From assembly GCA_037951105.1 (NCBI GenBank), contig JBAMJV010009070.1, forward strand, positions 1-64,000: a stretch of 64,000 nucleotides of DNA. Direction: 5' to 3'. Below, one piece after another: positions 45,113-56,658 of this stretch. Position numbers and translations under genes: made by a program. The notes beneath the pieces are model-generated. The model worked only from the letters and a program-made list of their open reading frames with translations. It was not told the origin of the DNA and did no database searches. Origin of the DNA: Echinarachnius parma. Its lineage: Eukaryota > Echinodermata > Echinoidea > Clypeasteroida > Echinarachniidae. Each line of letters opens with the position of its first letter. Positions within the stretch are counted from its first letter, which is position 1.

Positions 45113-45349
45113 GCTACTATAGCGCACGTTCCGTCTTTGGACGCTCGCGGGGCATCACTATTATTACCACGGTCGTCGGATACATACTGCACTCAATCCA
45201 GCACACAAAGTGAACATTTTCCACTCCCTGGGGAGCATTCCAGCTAGGCAACCTCGTAAGTGCACACAGTGCTAAGTAACTCCGTTCCATCCTTCCGGGT
45301 ACCCATTAATACACCTGGGTCGAGAGCAGCAAATCGCGATGGGCATACT
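45113..45349. repeat. Unresolved spacer repeat
   Basis: Carries ACTCCCTGGGGAGCATTCCA and CCGGGTACCCATTAATACAC. Part of it (CCACATGGAGCATTCCAG) recurs near 46163. No coding signature. Confidence 0.4.
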
Positions 45350-47743
45350 AAGGGGAGGGCCAAAGTCGTAAAAAGTGACTTTAGGTTGCCAGATCTCCAC
45401 AACAAGTTTAAACCGATTTTAATTGCAAGTATTTGTAATGAGACAACATAATTCAGAGGTCTACCTCAAAAAATTTGTTGCGAACACCTCCAAATCCAAG
45501 ATGGCGTCCAAAAAAGCAGCCGTTTTGCATTGTTATAGATAATTGGCGAGATTTCCCAAACGACACCTCATATCAACATTATTCTGCAGTCATATTAAAG
45601 GCAATAACATTTCCTACAATGTGATACCAAACACCGTGGAGTTCAGGATATGTAACACGGTCATTTTTAGCCCCAAACTCAAAATTTAGGCATTTTTTCC
45701 CAAAAATATGAAATTATTGATTTACATTATTACGCATAATTCAATTATTCTATTAGCAGTTGAATTCATACTTTTCAGAAAACTGTCCAATTATGGCACC
45801 TATACTCTCTGAAAATTTCAAGTATGTACCGTATCTGAACAAAAAGTTATAGTTCTTGGAAGTCAGCATTGATATCGACAAAACGGGTAGTTTTGCATGA
45901 ATTCTTATGCTATACATGGTGTCTCAAAAATGTGTAATCTTAATTATGGGATTTGTATTTCAAAATGATTGCGTCAATCTCGGGACACCTTCAATTCCAT
46001 TTATGAACAAATAAAAACAATCAACATTTCTTGTAATATGATGAATATTCCACCATCATTATGTAGTCCGTATAGATGTCGTGTCCCCTCGTGTCGTGTC
46101 TGTCTTGTATTTGTTTTACTGCATTTATCATAAATCAAGCGCTAAAAATGAACTTAATTCCACTCCACATGGAGCATTCCAGTCAGCTGCATACTGACGC
46201 GCATGCCATGCATATTGCGAATTCGAATCATATTGGGTGTCCATGATGTGTTTAAAACATTGTCAAGATCATGTTCATTATCTTGAATAAGTGTCTTACT
46301 GAAGTACACAATATGCGGGACATACTGTAATATGTGCAGAGCGTATCTAGATTCGAACACGATCTTGATCGCAAGGTATGCACCCTTCATACCCTTCATA
46401 TCTTATTACATGTAACTGGAGACCATACATGTCTATACAAATTATCTGACTCAGTATTAAAACAAAACAAACTCAATTGCTAAACTAATATGTACAACAC
46501 CGAAAAGCCTCAGCAAGCCGAATGTTAGTTTTTTGTGCACTACACTGTACTCGTGTAACCATGGTAACAACAGCCGATTATGGATAAAAATATACCAAAT
46601 CAACCAATATTCATTTAAAAAACTTAAAAATAGCAGGTGAAGGGTGTTATTTCACATGTGATTTGCTTTCCTCCATGTTCACGCGAAAATTAGTGTGTAT
46701 AATGCGGCTTGTACTAACCAGATATATGATTTATTGTATTTCTATTGTTGTTGTTACTATGGTTACAAATGTACACGGTGGTACAAAAAGTTATTCTACG
46801 ATAAACATAATAGCCTATTCAAAGTCTTCATCGAACCCTTAAAAAGTCTAGCTAACTGTGGTGTTCCAAATAATAATCATGTTATAAACATAATTATCCA
46901 GATATGGTCGATCCGACTGTAAAGGACGAGCGCCTCCCATTCGAATATTGCACTAAATAGTGCACTTTGCATGATGGATTTATTATTGCAGTGACATTTC
47001 CGATACTCTATTTTCGTGTATTGCAAACCAATGGCGGCATATTTAAGACATAAAAGAAGAAAACTGAAGTTTTTTCTAAAAAAGGGATAAACAATATGTC
47101 ATTATTTAAGAGCATTTTTAAATTAAGTCCGTAAACAAGAATTACATTTTATTGGGGCACCCTGTATAGTGTTCGAAATCGTACAAATTTGCTGTATTTG
47201 TCGATATCAAATGCTGACTTCCAGTTATTATAACTTTTTGTTCAGATATGGTAAACACTTGAAATTTTCACAGCGTATTGCTGATATAACTGGACAGTTT
47301 TTTGAAAAGTATTAATTCAACACCCAGTGCAATTATTGATATATGCTGAATTATGTAAATCAATAATTTCATATTTTTTGGGGAAAAGGCCTAAAATTTG
47401 AGTTTGGTGCTAAAAATGAACGTGTTACATATCCTGAAACCCATTGTGTTTGGTATCAGATTATAGGAAATGTTATTGTCTTTAATATGACTGCACAATC
47501 ATGCTTATTTCAGGTGTTGTTTGGGAAATCTCGCCAATTGTCTATAGTAAGTCAAAACAGCTACTTCTTTGGACGCCATCTTGGATTTGGAGGTGTTCGC
47601 AACAAATTTTTTGAGGTAGACCTCTGAATTAATTTGTCTCATTAAAAATGCTTGCAAATAAAGTTGGTTTAAACTTGTTGTGGAGATCTGGCAACCTAAG
47701 TCCTTAAGGAAGCCACTTTTTCGATGTTGGCCCTCCCCTTATA
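45350..47743. mobile_element. 2.4-kb fold-back element with ~600-bp arms
   Basis: The left arm (about 45350-45945) and right arm (about 47125-47743) are complementary with scattered differences. Examples are AAGGGGAGGGCCAA, TTGCCAGATCTCCACAACAA, AGGTCTACCTCAAAAAATTT and AATATGAAATTATTGATTTA, each matched on the opposite strand. The inner arm ends read TACATGGTGTCTCA and the complement of TACAGGGTGCCCCA, resembling mariner ends. The 1.2-kb centre has no transposase frame. Confidence 0.85.
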
Positions 47744-47815
47744 CCTTGGTTTGAACTCGGGACCTCACGATTGGAAGGCACGCGCTCTACCAATCTTGCC
47801 ACACCACGTCCACTA
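47744..47815 (-). mobile_element. tRNA-derived SINE head
   Basis: On the minus strand, GTGGCAAGATTGGTAGAGCG resembles a Pol III A box and GGTCCCGAGTTCAAACC a B box, with tRNA-like spacing. The stems are imperfect. It lies right beside the fold-back element. Confidence 0.5.
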
Positions 47816-48614
47816 TAGTAATCAGTGACTTACAAAAATGATATAAAATGAATTGAAAGATTTTACTCGAAAGACGCAACAACCTAATCATTTGTCTGAG
47901 AAAATAAAATATATAATTGATCATTATTCTTGAATGTATACACTTTTATTTTTAAAACGAACTCATATTATAGCATCGAATTAGACGGTGTCACTTAGAG
48001 CTAAATAGGCGAAATATATATAGTATACTTAGTATTGTTATTACGATGATTATTGAATACATGTAAAATATTTACTGACTATGTATAGATCAAAAATGTA
48101 TGATTGTATATCATGTATGCTTTATGTGGATTTTTCAGTTTTAGACAATAACTTTAATAAATCTAAAACTAGATAGAGAAACGGAAAAGGAGAATAAAAA
48201 ATAATAATTAGGAGTCAAATAAGCTGGACCTTTGTACCCAATTATATCAAATCGTCACGGTTCGATCAGTCTAAAAAAGGAACCATGTTACGCTGCTTTT
48301 CAGACCGATCTTTACCACTAAGATCAGTGCCTTTCAAAGTCCATGCAACCATAGTAGTGATAATGGTGGCTCATTTTTCAATCACAGGTTACAAAAACCA
48401 CAGAGCCGAGGTGAGCCCACTGAAGTAGGAATGTGTAGAAAGAACGTGTGCAGTTGTTGCTATAGCTATAAGTCGGTAACAACATGATAAACATGTTAAA
48501 ATGGTGTTCATAAAAGTTTAATAACTAAGCGAACCGGCCTGGTGTCCCCTGGTGTATGCCCCTCTACAATAAGAAAGAACAAAACAAGAGGTAAAGCATA
48601 ACAGCAATAGCCTA
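47816..48614. other. No gene seen
   Basis: AT-rich spacer. No supported coding exon or repeat relation. Confidence 0.4.
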
Positions 48615-48858
48615 GGCCAAAACAAATAAATTGTTGGATTGGAGTAACGGGCAACCAAACATTAGGGTAGGTAGGTAGGTTTTTTTTTCAGGATTCGCAC
48701 AAATACACAATAACACACAAATAACACATATCGCAAAATTTTGGATTTTTAATTTTTTTAAATTTATTTATTTTTTAAATCAGAAAAAACCTTTAGGGTC
48801 GGCGGTATTTTAAAGGTCGGGCGGGTTACGCCAATCCAACAATTTATTTGTTTTGGCC
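48615..48858. mobile_element. GGCCAAAACAAATAAATTG MITE
   Basis: Inverted ends of about 35 bp: GGCCAAAACAAATAAATTGT then TGGATTGGAGTAAC, and the complement at 48825-48858. The interior has a GTAGGTAGGTAGG run and an AT-rich centre. Confidence 0.85.
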
Positions 48859-50924
48859 CTATATCTCATGCATGAGTTACCTTACCACTGTACGAATGTG
48901 CGCGCTATGCAGCCTTCTAGATTTGTTTAGTTCAGTGGTTCGAGCCACCACCACTTGTTGATAACAAAGCTTCGTTCCACATGCAGTGATCACCGCTGCG
49001 CACAGAAGCATGCTAATAAGATTTTACCTGTATAAGAATGATAGCACACGCCAGTTTTTAGCGCTTGTAATCCCTACACAGTGTCAGTGTGCTATACATT
49101 ACGTAAGATCCCTACTATTCAAACTTATTAGGTAGTTTTCAACTCTCTTTATAATATAGGGCTTCAATCTTTTCTTTGAAAGACTTCAAAACATTTCTAT
49201 TCTGACGCACACGGAAGTACATGTACAACTTTTGGGCGGATCACGAACGCCTGTTATGTTTATCTCATTCTCCATATAGGCTACGCCACCTGACATGGGT
49301 TATTCTATACACACTCCGTATTCTGTGCAATAATGGACCTATAACTGTTTTTGAGGTAAGTTAAATATTGTTTGTAATACATGTATATGATAATCTCTGT
49401 TTGTTGTGTTTTGTTTGAGTGCTTATGAATGCATTTGTTTTGTTTGTTTGTTTATGTATGTGTTTATTTTCTTATTTGTGTGCATCTTGTGGTTTGAGGA
49501 AAATATATAGGTGAAACTTCCCAATATTATGTTATACAGTGTATAAATAATACTACTAATATCATTTATAGAGCGCCATGTATCTACATGTATAGGTGCC
49601 CTATTCAGAGGCGCATTACTACCCTTGGTCATCAGGTACAGTTCAAACCCGCTCAACTATCTTGTGCACCATCTCAACTCCCAGGGGAACATACTAGCCC
49701 AAGCTACCCTATACACAACATTTAGTTTGTCACTTCGTATACAGCGTGACTGTGGATTATAACGTTAAGTATGTTAAGGGTGTCTGTTTGTTTTACTGTC
49801 TGTTTGTGTGTTTGTGTTTGTTGTGTTAGGGGTTGCATGGGCACCGTCTCATTGTAACTAAATTTAGCTTTACTAAATGTAGTTTAAGTTTATAAACCAT
49901 CATAAAACATAATGTCGAGTACATACTTCCTCACATGAGTGTTTATCCATGAATTATACCTCAAAGCAAATAAATACATACATGTAACCGTGATCAGTGA
50001 CTATAATAGTAGTTTTGATTATATCGTGTTCTTGTATCACGGCCTCTCTAACAAAAAACCAGGCTATTTGGCTGATCAAGGGCTTTTTACCGTGTTGAAA
50101 TGAAATAAAACAAAACAAACCAAACAAACAAATATGACTGGTCCTGCGGCTTATTCGAGCCCTCGCCTCCCTGAATGCCAACACACACATACTGACATTT
50201 TGTTTCATTACTATCTCATTTGAAGGACGAAATATAATTTACGTGCAAGAACAAAGTCCAAAGATCGGCTTATCTAGGTGGAATTCCAAATTAAGTTTGA
50301 ACCCCGTGTGTTGTATGGTCTTCACAAATCTGCCCACTTCTATAACCCATATAATTTACCAGTTGACTCATTCTGTGCCGAAATATTTCATCACTCAATA
50401 TGCTGTATGATTTATATGTAATGTGCAATATGATTTATTACACAATGTCATGCGACTTTGGGATTTCCCCTATTCGTTCGTAATTTTGTCGTTTGTACCA
50501 AATTATTATGATGTCATTGCGATCTTCCTTTTAATAGTTGAAAGGCTTGACAAACTTATTGTTTTATAAAATGCAGATGTGTCGCTCGTAGAATAATGAC
50601 AAACTTTGGATTGAGAAGCTTTATTGGCGATTTTAATTGCAAAATATTTTTCAACTCAATAATACGTACGCTCATGTTCTGAATTAGCTTTCGTTTTGCA
50701 CTCATTCTGAATATATATAGTTTTGTAACATAATACAACTATTAACCATTGTGTGATTTGAATATACATCAAATAGTTACCTATATATAACATGGCTGAT
50801 ATTTATGGATGTCATAATGTTATTTGTGACATTGATTAAGTCATAGGTATGACATTCAGTTATCTATTCAACTTAAGAATAATTTATCGTATCTTTAATA
50901 GGAGTCTTTGCTTTGCTAAATTAT
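48859..50924. other. 2-kb stretch without a supported gene
   Basis: Spacer with GCGCCATGTATCTACATG and AGAGGCGCATTACTAC near 49570-49620, which look like a worn dispersed repeat. Frames at 49423-50208 lack family signatures. Confidence 0.4.
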
Positions 50925-51800
50925 TTCAAGTTTCAAGTTTTAAGTTTATTTCCACATCTGAATAAAAACAGTGTAAGTAGAGGATACAATGTAAAATATA
51001 CAAAGAATACCATATAAATATTTGAGAAAAACATCAATAAAATGAAGAGGAAGCAGTTTACAAAATTCAAAATGTGGGGGAAAAAACAAAGGCTGTTAGA
51101 CCTATCAAAGGTTTTTTTTTTCCCCGCTTCAGTGTCAATACAAAGTCCACACACAGTAACAAAACAGGACATGGCTAAACTACTACAATAAAAAACAAAA
51201 CACATAAGGCAAGTTGAAACACTATACATGTATATTAATGGCCTTAAAAATTCTGTGAGTTTAACAAATGATCTTTACATTTCCGTTTAAAGGTTGCGAG
51301 TGATGGGCATCGCTTTTTAGCAGCGCTCTCCATTTCCAACCACTAGTTTTATAAATTATTTTCTCATATTTTGATTTAAATTGTAAAATTATATATTTTT
51401 TGTTCTATGCGACTGTAAATGTATTATGTTGGAAATGAAAAATAAATAAATGAAATGAAATTGTTTTACTTCATTTGATAATACATTCCAAATTTTTGGT
51501 CCAGCATAAGTAATCGTTGAACGTAAAAATTCGTTCATAAAATGTGGCATATACGAGTTATTAAATTGTCGAGTTTCATATGTAATAATACTTCTATTTA
51601 TTATAAAACAGTCATCTAAACATTTTGGTAAGAGATTATGTCAGTCAAGCAACATAAAAAATAGGTATCTGCTGTGTATACTGTATTAGTGTATGTATAT
51701 TAAATATTGTTAAACAATAAGTTTCTTAAAATAGAGAGCAGTATGTCATAAAGGCTGTAAATTAAAAATTATTCTTATTGCACGTTTCTGGAGCACCAGA
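50925..51800. mobile_element. LINE end fragments in both orientations
   Basis: TTCAAGTTTCAAGTTTTAAG at 50926 reads as a minus-strand LINE tail. AAATAAATAAATGAAATGAA near 51440 is a + strand tail. At 51463-51530 the minus strand encodes STITYAGPKIWNVLSNEVKQ, a typical LINE ORF2 C-terminus. All are short and dead. Confidence 0.65.
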
Positions 51801-52542
51801 ATCCTATTTTAAGTGTTTTTGCATTTTTTGTTGATGATTTATAAAAATTCTATAATATTTTTAAAAATATATGAATAATGAATTAATAGAAAAATAATTG
51901 GCAACAATAGTCACATTTTACTGATTGCCACCAAACAACAGCAACAACAACAACAATTCCCTAGACAATACTGCAGTTACTGAGGTGGGGCAAGATCATA
52001 CAAATTAACAATGACATTGAAAGGGAAATTTGTTTTGATTCTATTTATTGCTCCTATAGCCTTTGCTATTTTACATGACACATGACACATTCATTAGTTT
52101 ATCAAGATGACATAATTATGCTGTATAAACTTCCTTTTGTGGCTATACTTGAATTATATGTTAAATGTTGTGTCCTTTCCTCGGCTATACTATGCCTATG
52201 TTATTTGAGTAAAGGCCCTTTTCACATTGTATGCATATGAGTGAGTTTCATTATGTTATGATGCATTGCAAAATGAAGGGAAAAAAATGTTTTCTCTTTA
52301 GACTCCATTTTGATTAATAACACGCATTGATAAAGTTGAGTGGTTTTTTGGCACTTATACCTAAAAGGTTTCATCTTGAGTCGTCAAGTAATGTTATAGA
52401 CCGATAAAATCAGTCTCTCTATTCCGTTTGCTGTTTCACTCACCACTTCATACATACATGTATGACGTCATTTTAAAGAGAAACCCATAGTGAGTTGGTA
52501 ATTTATGACTAGTACTGTTCATAAATAGATCATAGTGGCCAT
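51801..52542. other. No gene seen
   Basis: AT-rich spacer with no repeat relation found. Confidence 0.4.
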
Positions 52543-52867
52543 CCCTGCCGGAAAGAACACACTCATCCACAGTGTGAACACAGTGTGAACACACTGTGTT
52601 TCCACAGTGTGGACCATAGTGTTAAATTCGGTCGTTTTCACAGTGTGAAAGCCAATTCACACTGTTAACACACTGTGAGGGCACTATCGCCACAGTGCGT
52701 AAAAAGGTGCGTCACACTGTGTATCTCAGCAAATTCACAGTGTGTTCACAGTGTGAATTGTCTTTTACACTGAGAAAACGACAGAATGTAACATTGTGGG
52801 CCACACTATGAAACACAGTGTGTTCACACTGTTCACACTGTGGATGAGTGTGTTCTTTCTGGCAGGG
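52543..52867. mobile_element. CACAGTGTG word-MITE
   Basis: The ends are CCCTGCCGGAAAGAACACAC and GTGTGTTCTTTCTGGCAGGG. Nearly the whole interior is CACAGTGTG or CACACTGTG words in both orientations, with short spacers. Noncoding. Superfamily not assigned because no clear target duplication is visible. Confidence 0.9.
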
Positions 52868-53837
52868 TAAATACTAATAATAGCTTTCCCAATTCTGATT
52901 AAACCATTCTCTGCGAGAACCTGATTTTCCGTGTTTGTAAAATCAATGTGAATTACACTTTATAGGAGGGAATCGGCTATATAATGAGTAAGGTAAGACA
53001 TGCAATAATCAAACTGATGGTCAATGGATATTGATCTCCGGAGGGTATATATTTATACGCGAACATATACTAAGCATATACTATCATTATTCTCATGGTA
53101 ATCATGGTTATCATAATGATCTTCAATACTAGTAACTGGACTTAAATGGAAGGTAATTAATAGTGGTATTAAAGGTGGTTCGGACTCCTATATCAGACGC
53201 GCGGTGCCATCTTGCTCACGCATTGCATGCGTTGCGTAATGCCAAAGACTATATAATTAAAGGGGACCACCAGGCAAAGAACAACACATACTTATAAGTG
53301 TTGGTACCCTTTTGTGATATCAAATAGATACCCAACATTTTGCAAAGGGCTGTGTAATTCATAAACAATGCAACTCATTACCACCATACGGAACCACTAT
53401 TTTGTCCTGGTTCCGTACTCGCCAATTCTATTCACGCGTACGTTTGGAGACAATATAATTCTGGACGATTCGTTCGCTCTGGACAAAGGTCGTCTTCGTA
53501 CATGCAGACCCATATACAAGTGTTGTAGTATGGTGATGCGTTTTTCAATTATATATTTTTTCTGGAAACATATTTTTCTGAACTTATTGATGGAATGGAC
53601 TACTAAAGATGTTACCTTTCATTTATAAGAATATTATTTTTAGGTGATGGTACCCTTTAAGCGTCTTTCGTAATGCACAGTGGCTCATTGGTATGTAAAG
53701 CCCATAAAACAGCCTATAGACTGCTCGAAAAGTGCGATCCGCGGTGCAGATATTACGATAGTCACCTACTTAATGCAATATCTACGTTCCAATCTTTGAT
53801 TACTAGGTATCCGAGATTCACACAACCGACCTTCACG
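52868..53837. other. Gene B upstream region
   Basis: Spacer with the GCGCGGTGCCATCTTGC repeat word at 53198. The promoter and any 5' untranslated exon of gene B should be here or further left; I could not identify them. Confidence 0.4.
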
Positions 53838-53999
53838 ATGACGGAGATCGACTACCGCAGGGTCCGGGAGGTCATGTGGACGGACAAGCGCTATGGACTC
53901 CGGGAGTTGCCGGACTTCTACGGATATCCGCTACTCATCAAACTGATGAAGAAGTGTACGAGTGATCCGGACAAGGACAGGTCGCTAGATAAGGGTGAT
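53838..53999 (+). CDS. Gene B exon 1
   Basis: 54 codons from ATG to donor GAT|GTAAGT, phase 0. It encodes MTEIDYRRVREVMWTDKR and YGLRELPDFYGYPLLIKL, aligned with gene A exon 1 but 3 residues longer. No train of exon 1 copies is seen here. Confidence 0.8.
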
Positions 54000-56617
54000 G
54001 TAAGTCAGTGATACATATTAAATAATAGTGAAGGTGGTAACGAAATTCTGGGGTTAAATGTTACGGCGCAACGGATCCAGGTATTTGCCGGAATTATACC
54101 AATGAACCGGTGTGATGTAAATTGACGGAAAGGGGGTGGGGTCACGGTTCAAATAAAACAAAAATGGCGGGTGACTTGGCGTAATCTAGAAAAGTATCAT
54201 TTGCTGACTAAATAGACTCAAATGGTTAATTTTAAGTTTTAAAATGGATAGGGGTATATAAGGGGGTTCGTGAAGATAAGGTAACTCCAGAAGTTTCTTC
54301 AATGAGATCGGAGATATGGACCATTCGATAACAGGATAATGAAGAACCATGATTGTAGTTGGAGGTCGATGTCCTATCGTGAATTATAATGTTTCATTGT
54401 AGAAGGACAATTAAGGAACGTGGATTGATAACTATGAATATTGTCTGATTGTCTGAGGCGGTCCGGATCCCGCTTGATAGCACGCGATGGCAAAGGGAAT
54501 CAATGGAGCTTCCCGATTCATCTGGGAATGAAGAGGGATTGTAGAGGTCTTTAGTATAGATGTCGTATAATTTATTATCACTATTAGTGACGAGAATGGG
54601 ACGGTGTAAGGTCAACATGGCAAGATGGGGCTTTGCCCCTGAAGGAGACACTAAATGCGAATGCGGAGAGACTCAGACGATGGACCACATCCTGCAGTGC
54701 GGCGGGACGGCTTGCACGGATAACGACCCGTCCCTCGTTAATGAGACGGCCATCGCAGCCCATCAAGAGATGGACAAACTTTATCTTGATTTAATTAAGG
54801 AGACACGAACGAACGAATATTAATGTGTTAATGCAGAACGACTTTAACACATGTTTGAGGGCTAATAACTGATTAATATTTTCTGTTTTATATTATGTCA
54901 GGTACTTCGCATCCACGCTGAGGAGGTCCAGACCAGGTTGATAGCACGCGATGACAAAGGGAATCACTGGAGCTTCCCGATTCATCTAGGAGCTAAGCTA
55001 GAGGTCGCCGACAAGAAAGGTATGTCAGGGTTATTTGTAATAGAGTTAGGGTTAGGGACAACAGATATCAACTTCGCACACATCGTCTTTCTTACCATCA
55101 ACCGATGTGTCGAGTTGACTGTTACCTGTACAGTTTTCTACACAAGATCCATTCGACTTTGGAACATGCTCCCCTTACCATCTTACCTATATAAGTTATG
55201 CTACCAAACGCCCAGAGTTTCAGGGATGCAGCCATGCCCAACATCATACAGATGGCGGCGCCTCCCACTCTGCGGACACTTTAAACACAACCAACAGAAA
55301 ATGCACCTGCAAAGTAGCCCCAAACACCTGTAAATAGAACATCACATCCACGCACTTCACTGGCACTGCACTGCCTCTCCAGGACAGCACCGAATGGCGC
55401 TTTTTAAAGAGATATTTTCTTCCAAGTATCACGTATGAACATGAAGGAGGACTATGAACTACATGGACTGCATTGGCTGTTATAGTGATGGACTGCATCA
55501 ATGCTAAGGTGGTCTGGACCCGTTTGATAGCACGCAATGGCAAAAGGAATCACTGGAGCTTTCCTATCCACATGGGTGCAAAGCTAGAGCCTCATTCGCG
55601 CAGAAATGAGATAAAGAAATTCGAAAGTAAACGTACGTTCTCTCTGATATTCCTGCATCTTCTTGAAAGTTCTTCCTAGTTATGGGATTATCTGTCTCTT
55701 GATCTATCTATGAATGAAAAAGAGCAAGGAAAATTGGATTCCAACGGGATTCGAACCCGAGACCTCCGGATTGCTAGACCGGTGCTCTTACCGACTGAGC
55801 TATAGAAAACCCTAGTACGGTGTTCGTCCCTGAAAACCCCTTAATTTACATTGCTCGTGTGGGTCAGAAGCTATTGTAAACCTGACAAAGGATAGAAATC
55901 AACTTGGGGATATATGCGAGGGATCATCGATATGCGAGGGATCAGCAAAAGCTGCATCACTCCGGTGATCCCTCGCATATATCCCCAAGTTGATTTCTAT
56001 CCTTCGGGTTTATTTCTTCTCTCTTTATTTCTTGTAGGCAAAAAAACTACGATGTACATGAGCGAGATGGCAGCGAGATGGCAACGTTCACGTGGAAGTT
56101 TTTCCCCGTTAACCTTCTCTGCATCTTTAAACTTCTTAGTGTTTTATATTTTTCATTCATCATGTTCATCAATATTCAGGCAACAAGACTACGATGTTAT
56201 TATGAGTGAGATGGCAGAGATGCGCAAGTTCCCCAAGAGGTTCTCGTTCGTGCAGGAGGGGGATAAGAAAGGAAGTTTTCCCCGTTAATTTTCTCTGCAT
56301 CTTTAATCTTCTAAGTGTTTTATATTTTTCATTCATCATGTTCATCAATATTCAGGCAACAAGACTACGATGTATATGAGTGAGATGGCAGAGATGCGCA
56401 AGTTCCCCAAAAGGTTCTCGTTCGCGCAGAAGGAGCGGAGATGCAGGTGAAGATCAGGCGGGGAGGACCGGGCAAGCGCGGCGCACATCGTCGCTGGTGA
56501 ATACAAGCCCTTGGAGATCATCAAGCTACGCATGTACAAGGCCAACAGAATAGAGAATGGTATGCAATTGCTCTAGAATAATGATGAATACGGTGGTGGT
56601 GGTCGTCGTCGTCGTCG

Positions 56618-56658
<41 letters not shown>

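Noticed and set aside
44698..45247. Poly-Ile frames on both strands
   Set aside because: AAT microsatellite. Only the short GPILWNSLPEY end is meaningful, as a LINE remnant.
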